64,000 nucleotides of DNA from positions 1,240,001 to 1,304,000 of the forward strand of contig OZ251237.1 in assembly GCA_965240325.2 (NCBI GenBank). Direction: 5' to 3'. Position numbers and translations under genes: made by a program. The notes beneath the pieces were generated by a model. That model ran no database searches, had not been told where the DNA came from, and saw only the letters and a program-made list of their open reading frames with translations. The stretch comes from Rebecca billardiae RCC1528. Its lineage: Eukaryota; Haptophyta. Below, in pieces: positions 51,879 to 62,321 of this stretch. Each line of letters opens with the position of its first letter. The first letter of the stretch is position 1.

Positions 51879-53300
51879 ATGACCCGGACTCTCGCGAAGT
51901 TGGAGATCTCCTTCACAGGCGCAACCGAGATGGCGGCGCCGGTGCCACACGGCGGCGCCTCCGGTGGGCACGCGGCGGCGGCCTCGCCCGAGCGCAGTGA
52001 CGCCCTCAATGGGCACGCGGCGGTGGCCTCGCCCGTGGGCAGCGACACTCCCACCGGCAGCTGGCGGCCAATACCTGTGGACGTCGATGACGGCGGCGAC
52101 TTGTCTGATCGCGGCAGCCCGCGCGGCAGCCCGCTGCGCCGAGAGACAAGCCTTCGCTCGCGCTCGATCGCGACGCAGCGAGTGGCCCTGCTCGTGGGCG
52201 TGCTGTGCGGCGGCTGCATCTGCTTCGCGCTGAGCGCGATCACGCTCGTCGGGCTGATCGCGCTCAAGCCCCTGCCAGACGTACTCCCGGGCGGCCTCGC
52301 GCCCCTGTACGAGGTCGCGACGGGCTTCGCCTGGGCTGAGAACCTCGTGTGCGCGCGCCGGAACGACACGCTGCACGGGTCGACGGCAGCGTCCCTCTTC
52401 GTGACCGACAACCACCGCGGCGACCTCATGCGCATCGACTGGCGGCAGCACGGGGCGGTGGGGCACTACTCGCTGCCGAAGCGGCACCCGGCCTCGAACG
52501 ATTTCGAGCTGATGGCTGGCATCACGGTGAACGCGCGCACGGGTCAGCTCTTCGTGCTGGGCAACCGGCGGCGGGGACACGGCGACTCTGGCTGCGTGCT
52601 CATCGACGTCGACGCGTTCGCCAACCGCTCGCTCCCGGCGGCGGAGACGTACACCGTCGCCGCGCGCCTCGACCGCTGGTGCATCGGCGACGGCCTCGCG
52701 CTGCACGAGGCGACCGGCCTGCTGTACGCCGCGAACCAGGGCTCGTTCGTCCCGCGCAACGGCGTCGTGTACGAGATCGACGTGCAGCGGGGCAAGGCGG
52801 CGCCGCTGCTGACGGGCGCCTTCGGCACGGACGGCATCTTTGTCGACCAGGCGCGCGGGCTGCTGTACGTGAGCGAGACGCTGAGCATCTCGCACTCCAT
52901 CCTCGTCTACGATCTGATCGCGCGAGAGATGGTCGGCCGCATCCACCCGCGCGGCGTCTCGACGCTAGACGACTTCACGCTCAGCGCCGACGGCCACACC
53001 ATCCTCGCCGCCGACTTCCTGGGCAACTCGGGCGTGAGCTTCGACACGGGCGTGACGCGCCGGCGCCGGTGGCGGCGTCATCTCCCCGAGAACGTCTTTG
53101 CGCTCGTCTCGGGCGTGACAGAGCCCACCTCGATCCGACGCGGCTGCTCGGACGACCGCAAGAGCGGCTTCCATGAAGAACTCTTCTTCATCTCCGAGGG
53201 CGGCGGGCTCTCGGATAAGTCCACCGACCGGCGGGTGCTCGCATTTGCGATGCGTGATGCGCAGGGTTTGGACGCAGGCGCTGATCGGAGCAGCAGATAG
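51879..53300 (+). CDS. Membrane-anchored beta-propeller protein (strictosidine synthase/SMP-30-like)
   Basis: The 473-residue protein has a low-complexity N-terminal tail with a short tandem repeat (GHAA(A/V)ASP(E/V)), one transmembrane segment (about residues 107-130, VALLVGVLCGGCICFALSAI) and a lumenal/extracellular six-bladed-propeller-like region: SLFVTDNHRGDLMRIDW, GITVNARTGQLFVLGN, GDGLALHEATGLLYAAN, GTDGIFVDQARGLLYVSE and LDDFTLSADGHTILAADF. Each blade has the DG(I/L)..D...G.LYV pattern. The type II layout resembles adipocyte plasma-membrane-associated/strictosidine-synthase-like proteins; no enzymatic residue can be assigned. The alternative start is 51930. Confidence 0.68.
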   Translation: MTRTLAKLEISFTGATEMAAPVPHGGASGGHAAAASPERSDALNGHAAVASPVGSDTPTGSWRPIPVDVDDGGDLSDRGSPRGSPLRRETSLRSRSIATQRVALLVGVLCGGCICFALSAITLVGLIALKPLPDVLPGGLAPLYEVATGFAWAENLVCARRNDTLHGSTAASLFVTDNHRGDLMRIDWRQHGAVGHYSLPKRHPASNDFELMAGITVNARTGQLFVLGNRRRGHGDSGCVLIDVDAFANRSLPAAETYTVAARLDRWCIGDGLALHEATGLLYAANQGSFVPRNGVVYEIDVQRGKAAPLLTGAFGTDGIFVDQARGLLYVSETLSISHSILVYDLIAREMVGRIHPRGVSTLDDFTLSADGHTILAADFLGNSGVSFDTGVTRRRRWRRHLPENVFALVSGVTEPTSIRRGCSDDRKSGFHEELFFISEGGGLSDKSTDRRVLAFAMRDAQGLDAGADRSSR

Positions 53301-53618
53301 CGCAGGCATCCAGCATCGCACGCTGGCGGCATCATCTCGCCAACATTATTCATCATGATTATATTCAAGTCGTGATTTCAACAAGCCGCTGATGGATGGT
53401 ACCAAGCTATACCCATTCTATGATTTAACGACACAGGTAGGACAGTCTCAGCTGCGGCATGATTATTATTTATTTGTGAATTGTGCGGACGACTGTCGAC
53501 TCGACGAGCCTTCAACTCAGCAGTCGTACTCTTGAGCAGAGCAGTATATTTTAGCTGCCAGTGCGCGCCAGCAACGTACGCAGCCCTCGCGCGGGCCGGC
53601 GGCCGCGCGCGAACTCGG
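53301..53618. other. Intergenic spacer with repeat fragment
   Basis: It contains the third, short copy of the sequence ATGATTTAACGACACAGG (about 53419-53443), which also ends the dispersed repeat near 40000 and 50560. No gene seen. Confidence 0.5.
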
Positions 53619-54638
53619 CTACGACTGGAGGCGGTAATCCACATCGTAAAGGCGAACGTCGACGGCAAGGCTGCCGGCCGCGCGTGCCTGCTGCAGTGTC
53701 GCAATGTCGGTCGTGGGCATTGTGTAGGCCGCGTCGGCGGCGAGGTACGTCTTGGTGAGCTGCCGGCTCTCAATGTGTCCACGCCCAGCGAGTCGATACG
53801 TGTTGACCGTCTCGACCAACTTGACGAGCGGCGGCGCCTTGGCCGATGCCCCGGGTGTGCCCGGCACAGGCGGAGCGCCGGGCTGGTCGCCTTCGCGGTA
53901 CACGGTCTGCCGCACAAACTCGGCGCACTCGAACGTGTCCGACGCCGCGTCGGCGCCGCTTCGCGAGCGCCGACCCAGCACCTCGATCAGCACGCGGAAT
54001 GCCTGTCCGCCGGCCCCTGCTGGCCGCAGGCGCGCCTCGAGCACGTCCGCCGTCGACGCTCGCTCGTTGAAGCCAGGCCGCAGGCCACCGCCGACACCGA
54101 GCACGGCATCAGAACCCATAGAGGCCCGCGCGATCGAGGCGACGTTGTACGCGCGATCGCAGATGCACGATGCCGTAGAAGAGTCCGTCGGCTGCCATCG
54201 CGCAGCGTACGCGAGCTCCGTCTTGAGCTCGTTCCGAGCGCGCTCTAGCGCGCCGGGCGCTGGCGCAAAGAGACGCTCGCCCGCCGGCGCCACCACCGCG
54301 AGCCCGCGCGAGCGCACATCCCAGGTCCCTTGGAACCAGGGAGGATAGTACACGTCGTCCGCTTCCTTGCCGTACGTCGGGCGCACGTAGATGGACGGGT
54401 CCGCCACGCGTGTGGGGCTCTGTGCATCCGCGAGTACGGCCGCAATGACGTCGGCATCATCTCTGACGGCCGCGGCGGCCACAGAGCCCGGCAGGATGAC
54501 GCCCGCCCACGCGCAGGCTGACGCGTGCTCAAGCACGTGCCGACGTGGCAAGTCACGCGAGGCGAGTGGCCTATTGTGCTGCAGAGCGGCAGTGACGTGC
54601 ACCGCCGCGCACGCTGCCACGATGACGTGCGCGCGCAT
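53619..54638 (-). CDS. DUF6816-like protein, probably plastid-targeted
   Basis: The 339-residue protein starts with a signal-peptide-like segment (HVIVAACAAVHVTAAL), a basic Arg-rich stretch, then a second hydrophobic segment (AWAGVILPGSVAAAAV) ending in an Ala-x-Ala motif. This order fits ER signal, plastid transit and thylakoid-lumen signals of secondary plastids. The mature part has DVYYPPWFQGTWDV, the Trp-Gly-Thr-Trp motif typical of DUF6816 lumenal proteins. Function of the family is unknown. The start was set at the Met just before the hydrophobic segment; 54707 is an alternative. Confidence 0.6.
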   Translation of the reverse strand: MRAHVIVAACAAVHVTAALQHNRPLASRDLPRRHVLEHASACAWAGVILPGSVAAAAVRDDADVIAAVLADAQSPTRVADPSIYVRPTYGKEADDVYYPPWFQGTWDVRSRGLAVVAPAGERLFAPAPGALERARNELKTELAYAARWQPTDSSTASCICDRAYNVASIARASMGSDAVLGVGGGLRPGFNERASTADVLEARLRPAGAGGQAFRVLIEVLGRRSRSGADAASDTFECAEFVRQTVYREGDQPGAPPVPGTPGASAKAPPLVKLVETVNTYRLAGRGHIESRQLTKTYLAADAAYTMPTTDIATLQQARAAGSLAVDVRLYDVDYRLQS

Positions 54639-54748
54639 CTTGCTTCTCGCCGTCCAAATGATGACGACGAATGACGAGGGCCCCCCAGACGCAAAACGGT
54701 GCATCAAGGGTTTTGATGCACGGCTCCCGCCGCGAGCCCGCGACCGCC

Positions 54749-56416
54749 ATGGATGCAGGCAAGGCTCGGCCTGGCCGGAGTGTGCTCGCCGCCCTCGCGG
54801 CGCTCATCCTGGCAGCCTGCCTGGCGGCGCTCGCGCGCAATGTCTGGGCCGGGGACCTTGCACACGGCTGCGTGCCGACGGCGAGGCACTTGTGCAACAC
54901 TGCGGAGAACAAGTTGCCGGCGCTGGACAGCGCGCGCGGCTTTACTCTGCCATCGATTGAGAGTGAGCTCGATGCGAGCACGGTGCGCGCGTTCGAGCAC
55001 GCGTTCGGGCGCGCGCTCGCAGGCTTGCCGATCGTTGAGAACGTAACGGCTCACGTCGTGCACCGCCTGCACGCCTTCCTGCGCGGGGCCTCCGGCCTGC
55101 CCGAGCCCGAGCTCCTGCGGCGCGCGTTTGGCACCGGTTCACGCGGCAACACGGGATATGTGGGAGCGGGCGTGGAGGCGCTGCGCGCCGTGCTCGCCGA
55201 AGGGAACCAGCGCGAGCGGTGGTCACTGGTGTACATCCTGCAGAAGAACGGCTTCCTGGACGGCCTCTTCGAGGACGTGGCAGCGAACAAGACTCGGATC
55301 CAAGAGCTTGGACTGAGCACGGCGGCGGTGCGACTGCGCGCGGCCGAGCTGCGCACGACGCGCTCGCTGCCAAAGGCGATGCGGTACGCGAACGGCATCG
55401 CGGACTGGCTGTTCCCGTCGTTCGACTCGTGGGTGCGCTTCGACTTCGACGGCCCGGCGCTCGTCGACGCCGTGCAGTCGCCAGCACCGCTCGCGTGGCG
55501 GGCCTGCCGCGTGCGCCTTCCGGGCGGCTGCGAGCGCACGGCGCTGCGCGCAGATGACCCCGAGGTGTTCCCGCCGCTGAGCGAGCGCGAGCGGGCGTAC
55601 CAGTGCGCGGAGCGCGCCGCGGCGGAGCCGTGCAGGCTGCACTGGCTGCCTGGCAGCGGCTGTTACAACCTCGTCGACAGCCCGCTCCGGCCGGGCGCGC
55701 TCGCCATCTCGCCCGCAGCTGCCGCGCGTGCGCGGTCCGCGGCGGTGACTCCTGCCGCTGCATCCGCAGTGCGAGACCGGCATGGGCTGTCGTTGCCGGG
55801 GTACGTGGCGCGTGCGCGCGCGCTCGGCATGCGCGCCGTCGCTGGGCCCTCGGGCACCACCACGAACACGCTGCAGATGGCGCGGCTGCTGGGCGTGCCG
55901 CCGCAGGGGCTGTGCGCGCTTCGGCTGGCGATGGTGTCTTGGCTGCTGCTCTCAGATGACCACTCTCTGTGGGAGGTGCTGCTCGCGGCGGAGCCGTTCA
56001 TGCCGCGCGCGTGGCGCATCAGCGCGCCACCTCCACCCCGCGCCATGCCGCTCTCGCACTGGTCCGCGCGCGCGGCAGATGCAGTCTGGCCTCTGCTGCC
56101 AGCCGTCCGATCAACGCTTCAGCTTGGCTCGGCGCCGCGTGCACCGCCGGCCGCGGACTCGCGCCCGGCGCCCGCAGGCTCGCAGAGCACGTCTGCGCTG
56201 TGCAGCCTGATCGCACGGCTCGTGCCGCACACGCTGCGCTGGAACGGCCACGAGCTCGAGCCTGCCGAGATGTGGGCCGCTGTGCGCACGGCACTGGGCG
56301 AGGCGGCTGGCGGCGCAGTCTGGGATGCGCTTGGGGACGAGCAGCGCGCGTTTGTGCAGTGCGCGTCTGCTTCTGCACGCCCGGCCGTGTGCTGCCGCGC
56401 GGTGGCGGTGCCCTGA
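54749..56416 (+). CDS. Single-pass membrane protein, unknown
   Basis: A 555-residue protein with one N-terminal transmembrane anchor (SVLAALAALILAACLAALA) and a large extracellular/lumenal part. Visible features include repeated Cys (for example HGCVPTARHLC and two CRLH/CYN-type sites), TGYVGAGVEALRAVL, LVYILQKNGFLDGLFED and a Gly-Thr-rich segment (VAGPSGTTTNTLQMARLLG). No catalytic motif or family is recognised. It shares a 110-bp divergent promoter with the DUF6816-like gene. A secretory-pathway role is inferred only from topology. Confidence 0.6.
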   Translation: MDAGKARPGRSVLAALAALILAACLAALARNVWAGDLAHGCVPTARHLCNTAENKLPALDSARGFTLPSIESELDASTVRAFEHAFGRALAGLPIVENVTAHVVHRLHAFLRGASGLPEPELLRRAFGTGSRGNTGYVGAGVEALRAVLAEGNQRERWSLVYILQKNGFLDGLFEDVAANKTRIQELGLSTAAVRLRAAELRTTRSLPKAMRYANGIADWLFPSFDSWVRFDFDGPALVDAVQSPAPLAWRACRVRLPGGCERTALRADDPEVFPPLSERERAYQCAERAAAEPCRLHWLPGSGCYNLVDSPLRPGALAISPAAAARARSAAVTPAAASAVRDRHGLSLPGYVARARALGMRAVAGPSGTTTNTLQMARLLGVPPQGLCALRLAMVSWLLLSDDHSLWEVLLAAEPFMPRAWRISAPPPPRAMPLSHWSARAADAVWPLLPAVRSTLQLGSAPRAPPAADSRPAPAGSQSTSALCSLIARLVPHTLRWNGHELEPAEMWAAVRTALGEAAGGAVWDALGDEQRAFVQCASASARPAVCCRAVAVP

Positions 56417-57841
56417 TGGCTGCTGCCATGACACAGCATGGGACCATGTGTACACTGTACGTAGCTTGTAGTAGACTTACGACTAGTCACTGATGTCAGG
56501 AGTGGTGTCGTGAATGGTGACACTGGACACTGGTGTGGCCCACAGTGATGCTGTGATGCATTGCACGAGTCACAGCCGTGAATGACTATAGTCTATATAC
56601 TCTGGCTATAAGTATAGGCGAGAAAACTGATGATGATGATTCAGTGATGATGAACGTCATCAGCTTCGACGTTTGAATTTGAAACTCGTCATCACTCCTG
56701 CACCAGACCTGCGGCGTGCGGCGTGCCGGTAGTCGGCAGTCGCACCAGGGCCCCGAGGCGGAGGGGAGGTCGCACCGCCTGTCAACGCAGAACGCTGGCG
56801 AGCGATGCCGCGGAGCGTTGCGCCAGCTGGACCGAACAGGGCAGTTCACCTGACAGCGGAGGGCCACCTGACACCTGACACTGACACCACCTGACACGTG
56901 TCAGCCTGTCAGGCGAGTGGTGAGATGGGCTGCCTGACAGTGTCAGGTGGGTCCCCTGACACTGTCAGACGGCCACCTGACACTGTCAGGCTGTCAGGCG
57001 GCTGGGAGGGTGCTGCCGGCTGACACGTCAGCCGTGTCGGCTGACTGTCAGCCGACTGCGGCCGGGCGGCGGCGCCGGCGGGGCCGGGCGCGGGCCCCGG
57101 CCGGGACGGGCCGGCACCCGCCAGCGCGGCCCAGCCGCCACCCGCCGGCCGTCGCGGGTCTGCTTAGAGTTAGAGTCTGCGGCGCTCCGACATCACAGAC
57201 CGTTACAGTGCTCGGACGCGGCGCGTAGCGAGCCGCGGCGGCGACCGGCGCGCGGTCGCGCGCTGCGGCGCGGCGGCCGCTGCGTGCGCCGCGCCGGCTG
57301 AGTACTGAGTAGGAGTGACTGTCAGCCGGGCTGTCACTTGTCAGCCGACGGCTGACAGCTGGCTGACACGTGTCAGCCTGTCAGGCGTGCCGGCGAGTGC
57401 GGTCGGCTGACAGTGTCAGCCTGTCAGGCGTGAGGCGAGATGAGCCGCCTGACAGTGTCAGGTGGGTCACCTGACAGTGTCAGGCGGCCACCTGACACTG
57501 TCAGGCGGTCAGGCGACTCTGCCTGTCAGTCTGCTGACAGGTGTCAGATGATTGTCAGGCGAGGCCTGACATGTACGACGTTTTGTGGACGACGGTGGGG
57601 CGAGGACGACGGGCGCTGGCGCGCCGCGAGGCGGCCGCAGCCCTCATCCAGGCCTCGCAGGCGGACGGCTGAACGAATTTTTCCGGCGGCGCTACCATCG
57701 GCGACGGCTTCATGGGCGGTGACAGTTGGCGGGCGTCAATCTCGCCTGCCTGAGCTGTGTGCGTCTCTTATTCTTAGTAAACTGTAGTCAGGTGAACTGC
57801 CCTGCTGGACAAACGCGAAGGACCCAAGAGGGGTGCGCACG
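56417..57841. other. Intergenic region with TGTCAG palindrome array
   Basis: 56840-57560 is a dense array of CCTGACA(N)TGTCAGG-type palindromes (see next entry). The rest is GC-rich without genes; 57060-57300 is a C/G-rich stretch. Confidence 0.55.
56840..57560. repeat. Array of CTGACA/TGTCAG palindromes
   Basis: Dozens of half-sites TGTCAG and CTGACA occur, many paired as CCTGACA-N-TGTCAGG (for example 56933-56947) or CTGACACGTGTCAG, with irregular spacing and two clusters separated by a GC block (57060-57300). The core TGACA is the site read by TALE-class homeodomain proteins, so a regulatory cluster is possible, but the extent and irregularity also fit a degenerate satellite. Confidence 0.7.
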
Positions 57842-59140
57842 ATGGCGCCACGTGCGGAGCAGCCTTGCCTGGCTTGCCCCCCGCCTGTGCTCAAACAAGG
57901 CGGGGGCGGCGAGTTTCAGCGCCTGCTCGTGCTGCTCGCTTTCTATCGTGCGCCTCAGGCCCCACCGCCGGTGGATCAGACTCAGTCACTCCACGACTCC
58001 TGGATGATGTGCGACGGGAACGTTCGTTTTTTCTACGCGCACGGGCTGAGCGCAGCGACGACAGACGTGATCGTCACCGCCATCGGGGACTCACTGGCGC
58101 CACCGACACCGCCAACGTCGGCAAATGTCGAGATCCTCCGGCTCAGCTGCAACCCGGGCACCGACCTGCACACGCACGCAGCAGTGCTGCGCCACGTCGC
58201 CACGAAGCCGGGCGGGCTCGATCGCTACTCACATTTCGTCATGCTCAACTGTGGCGCGCGTGGGCCGTACGTGCGCGCGGACGCGCTGGAGCGATGCCCG
58301 AACGCCTTTGGCGGGTGGCTCTCGGAGCAGCGCGACGGCCCGCTGTGGCTCGCGCCCTTCGCGAGCCGGCTGGACGGGCCGGACAACGTGGCGCTAGTCA
58401 GCCCGTTGATCTCGTTGCAGCGTTACGCACACGTGCAGTCTCACATGCTCGCCTGCTCGAGGCGCCACGTGGAGGTGCTGATGCGCGCGTGGCCGCCGGA
58501 CGCGCGCTGCGAGGTCTCGTCGGCGGCGCGAGCGGAGGCCCCGGGCGCATCAGCACACGTCAGCACGCTGCACAGGCGCCCATTCCCGCCCGCCATCTTC
58601 GAGCGCGCGTGCTCGAGGCGGCACGCCGCGCGCGACGCAAACGGCATTCCGAGACGAGCGGACCCGAGCCTCCGTTCGATGCAGCCGCCGCCGTGTGTCA
58701 CGGCGCGCCCGACTTCTGCGGGCCCACGCCGGCTTTCTCGTGCCGCGGGCGAGAGGCGCTCCATCCAGAGGAGGACGCGGCGGCTGGTCTCGTTCGGCTT
58801 AGTCAACCAGACGGAGATCCATCTGTCGCAGCTCGTGCTGCGAGAGGGCGCGCAGATTGCGTCGCTGGCGCGCGAGCAGCAGGGCTGGGACCTGCGCGGC
58901 TGCGTTGGCGCGCAGCACAAGCCAGCCCGCTCCAAGTGGGAGAAGAACCCGCTGTTCAACCTTGGGCTCGGCGCCGACCCGTACGAGGCGATCTTCGTCA
59001 AGTTTGGCGGCAACATACTGCACACGATGCGGGTGCACCCGCGTGCCTGCGTGTGCCTGCGCAAGGCGCACATGCACCTTCCGCGCGTCACTGCCAGGCG
59101 CCACGCGCGGGCGGGCGGTCGCAACTCCTCGACGCCCTGA
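57842..59140 (+). CDS. Glycosyltransferase-like protein, uncharacterised family
   Basis: The frame (432 residues as an unspliced maximum) shows features of a widespread protist/algal glycosyltransferase-like family: HFVMLNCGARGPYV (the F.FLN...RGPF motif), PLWLAPFASRLDGPDNVALVSPLIS, HVQSHMLACSRRHVEVL, and, after an Arg/Ser-rich gap, TEIHLSQLVLREGAQIASL (usually E...S..LL..GY.IA) and GADPYEAIFVKFGG. The gap (about 58513-58790) reads like an intron, with a GTCTCG donor after RCE, but its ends could not be fixed since the frame is open. There is no clear signal peptide, though the N-terminus has a short hydrophobic patch (LLVLLAF). Substrate unknown. Confidence 0.6.
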   Translation: MAPRAEQPCLACPPPVLKQGGGGEFQRLLVLLAFYRAPQAPPPVDQTQSLHDSWMMCDGNVRFFYAHGLSAATTDVIVTAIGDSLAPPTPPTSANVEILRLSCNPGTDLHTHAAVLRHVATKPGGLDRYSHFVMLNCGARGPYVRADALERCPNAFGGWLSEQRDGPLWLAPFASRLDGPDNVALVSPLISLQRYAHVQSHMLACSRRHVEVLMRAWPPDARCEVSSAARAEAPGASAHVSTLHRRPFPPAIFERACSRRHAARDANGIPRRADPSLRSMQPPPCVTARPTSAGPRRLSRAAGERRSIQRRTRRLVSFGLVNQTEIHLSQLVLREGAQIASLAREQQGWDLRGCVGAQHKPARSKWEKNPLFNLGLGADPYEAIFVKFGGNILHTMRVHPRACVCLRKAHMHLPRVTARRHARAGGRNSSTP

Positions 59141-59987
59141 CGATGAGTTCGGTCGCGCGCGAGAGCTGGGCGCGGTATCGCTGGCTCAGCCCGCGTCATC
59201 CTCCGTGCAAGCGGCTGAATCGTCAGCAGAGTGCAGTCGGACAGTAGTGATGTCGATGACTCAGATGAGGCGCCAGCACATCCCCGCGTGCCGCCGGCGA
59301 TATATATGATGGCGATATCCAGCACCGATGAGGTCCGAGCACACTGCACGGCGTGATCGCGGCGATTATTTATGATTTAATGATTATTATATATCCCGTC
59401 CGCATCATCGGCCCGCTGTATATTCGTCATCACTATAATAGTTGTCATCAACCGTCGGTCGCGGCGCGGCCGCGTGGTACCTACCACGACTGCTGCAGTC
59501 TGTCAGACTCGACGACTGCTAATGCACAGTAGTCGATCTACAATTCTACTACTGAGTACTGACCGTGACGGCTTAGTCTGACGCCTGAATGACGTGATTG
59601 ATGACGACTGATCCGTGTGACTGATGTCTCATGTCTGTCTGATGACTCGACGACTTAGATTCTGCGCTGACGATTATTATTCGTCGCGCGAATACCGGAA
59701 TAATACTTACTGACGGAAATAATAGAGTATAGTACGGACCGTACCCGGCGGGACTACGGACTACGGTAGCTTATTAGCACGGTGCCGACTGACTCGGATC
59801 GTGACGGGAGTCGGACCGATCCCCACTACTGCCGTATACTACGCGTCATGCGCATGATGCAGTCGCCCGCGAGCGGGCTGAACCCGACGATTCGCCCGTC
59901 ACTCGCTCGGACACTCCCGTGACTCGGGGCGGCCGGGCCCGGCCGCGAGACTGATGTCACCACTGCTCGGTTGCCGTGCTCGCCGCC
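59141..59987. other. Intergenic region
   Basis: No gene seen. It has a mix of AT-rich words and GACTC/GAGTC repeats; a GGGCCCGGCC run lies near 59935. Confidence 0.45.
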
Positions 59988-60750
59988 TCACCCTTCAGCT
60001 TGTGCTGACAATGTCAGCGTGGCGCGCATGAGACGGCTGGCTTCTTCGCAGCCTGCGTGCGCCACCTCCAGAGCCTCATCGAGCTCACGCGGTGCGACTA
60101 GGCCCGTCATGCTCAGCAGGCTTGTCTGCTGCCGCGCCGCCATCGTCGCGACGACAACACGACCTTCTGCGTTCTCCTCGTCCGCGGCAGATGCGCCCAG
60201 CTGCAGCGAGTTGCTCAGCCGTACCTGTGCGGAACGTCGCAGGAGGGCGGGGGCAGGGGCAATGTTATGTCACGCGTCTTCGGTCGCGATTCGGTAGCGG
60301 GGCGCTGCAGACACGTACCACCGTGCACGCGGCAACCACGTCAAGCATGCGCACAGAGGCGTCTGCCAGCGCGAGCGAGCCACACATGATGAGCGAAGGA
60401 AGCATGCAGCCATCGTCCTGGACGACAAAAGCGCAGAGCTGCCACGCGCATTTCGGGTAGGCGCCGAGCTGTATCGCCGGCGCGAGCGCGGTGTGCATCT
60501 CCTCCGCGAGCGCCACCTCGTCGAATGGCATTCGTCCGTCGCCCACAACAGCGTTGCGACCTGATGAGCGGGCGAACGCTGCGATCCGCACCTCGCAATT
60601 CAGCCGCCCGCGTTCGGAGAACTCGACTCGGGCGTCCACGTGCGGGCCATACACCGCGCAGAGCACGCGCGTGCCCCCTTGCTCGACAACCGCCGAGCCG
60701 GTCGCGGTCGTGATCGCCTTGCACGCAAAATGCAGCTCGCTGGCGGCCAT
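59988..60750 (-). CDS. Exosome RNase PH-like subunit (Mtr3/EXOSC6-like), two exons
   Basis: Exon 1 (60750-60319) and exon 2 (60224-59988) join in phase across a 94-nt GTACGT...CACAG intron to 222 residues. The RNase PH fold is clear: GSAVVEQGGTRVLCAVYGPH, RLNCEVRIAAFAR, the helix MHTALAPAIQLGAYPKC, CAFVVQDDGCMLPSL, LALADASVRMLDVVAACTV, and in exon 2 GRVVVATMAARQ then a C-terminal helix. Order and motifs best match Mtr3/EXOSC6, though Rrp41/Rrp46 are related. It should form the six-subunit core of the RNA exosome and be catalytically inactive. The usual N-terminal RPDGR motif is absent; an upstream exon or Met at 60786 is possible. Confidence 0.78.
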
Positions 60751-60989
60751 CGTTGCCGATGACTTCGGCGACGAGACCGTCGTCATCTCACCGGACACGC
60801 CGGACCACTTGCCTGGACTGCCCGCCCGCCCTGGACAAGCGCCAATGTGACGACGGTAACTGTTACAGTAAAGAGTATGCATGAGAGCTGGGCCGGGCGG
60901 GCACCACGCCCGCGGCGCTCTATCGTCGCTGCGTTGCTGCTGTCGTATTGCTGGCAGCAGGTCGCCACGACTGTCGGGGTGACCTAGGG

Positions 60990-62060
60990 CTAGGCACGCG
61001 GCTTGAATGCGTCGAGCGACACGGTGGACGCCTTGCCGTCGACGATGAGCTCGGACAGGGCCTTGCCCGTCGCCGGCGCGTTCAAGATGCCCCAGCACCC
61101 GTGCCCCGTCGCGACGAACACGCGCTTCGCGCCGGCGAGCTCGCCGATCACGGGCAGACCGTGGCCGGCAATCGGCAGGTGGCACGACTGCCCCGCAGTC
61201 ACGCTCGCCTCGCGCAGCTCGGAGGACACCTGGTGCGCGACGGACGTGAGCCGGTCGAGCACCTTCTGCTCCACCTTCACCTCGCCCGGCAGCTCGCCGA
61301 CCACCACCGGCGCGTCCGGGAATCCCGTCACGTATACCTCGCCGTCCGGCCGTGGGTACACCTCAGGATCGCCCAGGCCCTGGAAGAAGACAGCTTGCGA
61401 GAGCGCGCGCGGCGCCTGCAGCAGCACGGAGTGGTACTTCTGCCCGTACACGGTGGGCACGCCGGGCACGCCGGAGACCTGCGAGGTCCACGGGCCCATC
61501 GCGAGCACGACCGCGTCTGCGTCCAGCCACGAGCCGTCGACGCGCGCGCGAGCGCCCGCGTCCGTCGACTCGACGCTCTCAACGACGCCGATGCGGAGAG
61601 ATGCGCCGGCCTTGGTGGCTTCGTCGAGAAGGGCGTGCGTGAGCTTGCGCGGGTGGACCTGCGCGATCGTGCGCTCATCGCCCATCGCGCGCGAGCCGTA
61701 CGCGCCCAGGTCCGCCCACTCGACGTGCTCGAGCTTTCGGCTCTTGGGCGCTGCACCGCCGCCATCCTCGACGGCGACCGCGCGGCACGAGAGCCGGCGG
61801 TAGTCGATGCGCTCCGCGCCGAGCTCGCGGCTGAGCTCCTCGTGCAGGTCGAACGATGTGCGCGTGAGGTCGCCAACGGGCGAGCCGTCGTTCCAGTCCT
61901 TCGCCAGGAACCCGCCAGCCTTTCCGCTCGCCGCGGCCGCCACCTCCTTCCGCTCAACGATGAGCGGCGTGCAGCCGCGCTTCGTGAGATAGTACGCGGT
62001 GCTCACGCCAATGATGCCTCCGCCGCAGACGATCACGCGCGGCGAGCCGGCGACGGCCAT
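60990..62060 (-). CDS. FAD-dependent oxidoreductase of the DAO family (TDA3-like)
   Basis: A 356-residue protein with an N-terminal Rossmann dinucleotide motif (VIVCGGGIIGVSTAYYL), the second conserved stretch VAAAASGKAGGFLAKDW (the ASGK.GGFLA.DW signature of TDA3-type oxidases), and the C-terminal FAD contact GHGCWGILNAPATGKALSELI. The family includes D-amino-acid and sarcosine-type oxidases; yeast Tda3 links to amino-acid/retromer functions, and the substrate here is unknown. The frame is open upstream to 62255 with a basic, low-complexity leader that may be a targeting sequence or untranslated. It is divergent from the SPP gene. Confidence 0.85.
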   Translation of the reverse strand: MAVAGSPRVIVCGGGIIGVSTAYYLTKRGCTPLIVERKEVAAAASGKAGGFLAKDWNDGSPVGDLTRTSFDLHEELSRELGAERIDYRRLSCRAVAVEDGGGAAPKSRKLEHVEWADLGAYGSRAMGDERTIAQVHPRKLTHALLDEATKAGASLRIGVVESVESTDAGARARVDGSWLDADAVVLAMGPWTSQVSGVPGVPTVYGQKYHSVLLQAPRALSQAVFFQGLGDPEVYPRPDGEVYVTGFPDAPVVVGELPGEVKVEQKVLDRLTSVAHQVSSELREASVTAGQSCHLPIAGHGLPVIGELAGAKRVFVATGHGCWGILNAPATGKALSELIVDGKASTVSLDAFKPRA

Positions 62061-62321
62061 CGCGAAGAGAGCGGCTGCGACCGTCTTGCGCGTCGGGAGA
62101 GCGGCCGCGCGGCCGCCGACGGCTCTGCTTTCGATGCCACGGTCCCGGGCCGGGCGGGGTCCAACCGACCCCGAACGATGGCGATGGCGGCTTCGCGATG
62201 CATCGTGCTCGTCGCGCTCGCGTGCTGCGCGGCCGTGCCCCGGACGGCGGGGCACGGCTGTGCGCGTGCAGTCATGGCGCCGCGAGCTAGTATATCCGCA
62301 TCTCGCCGCTCTCGGCCGGCC

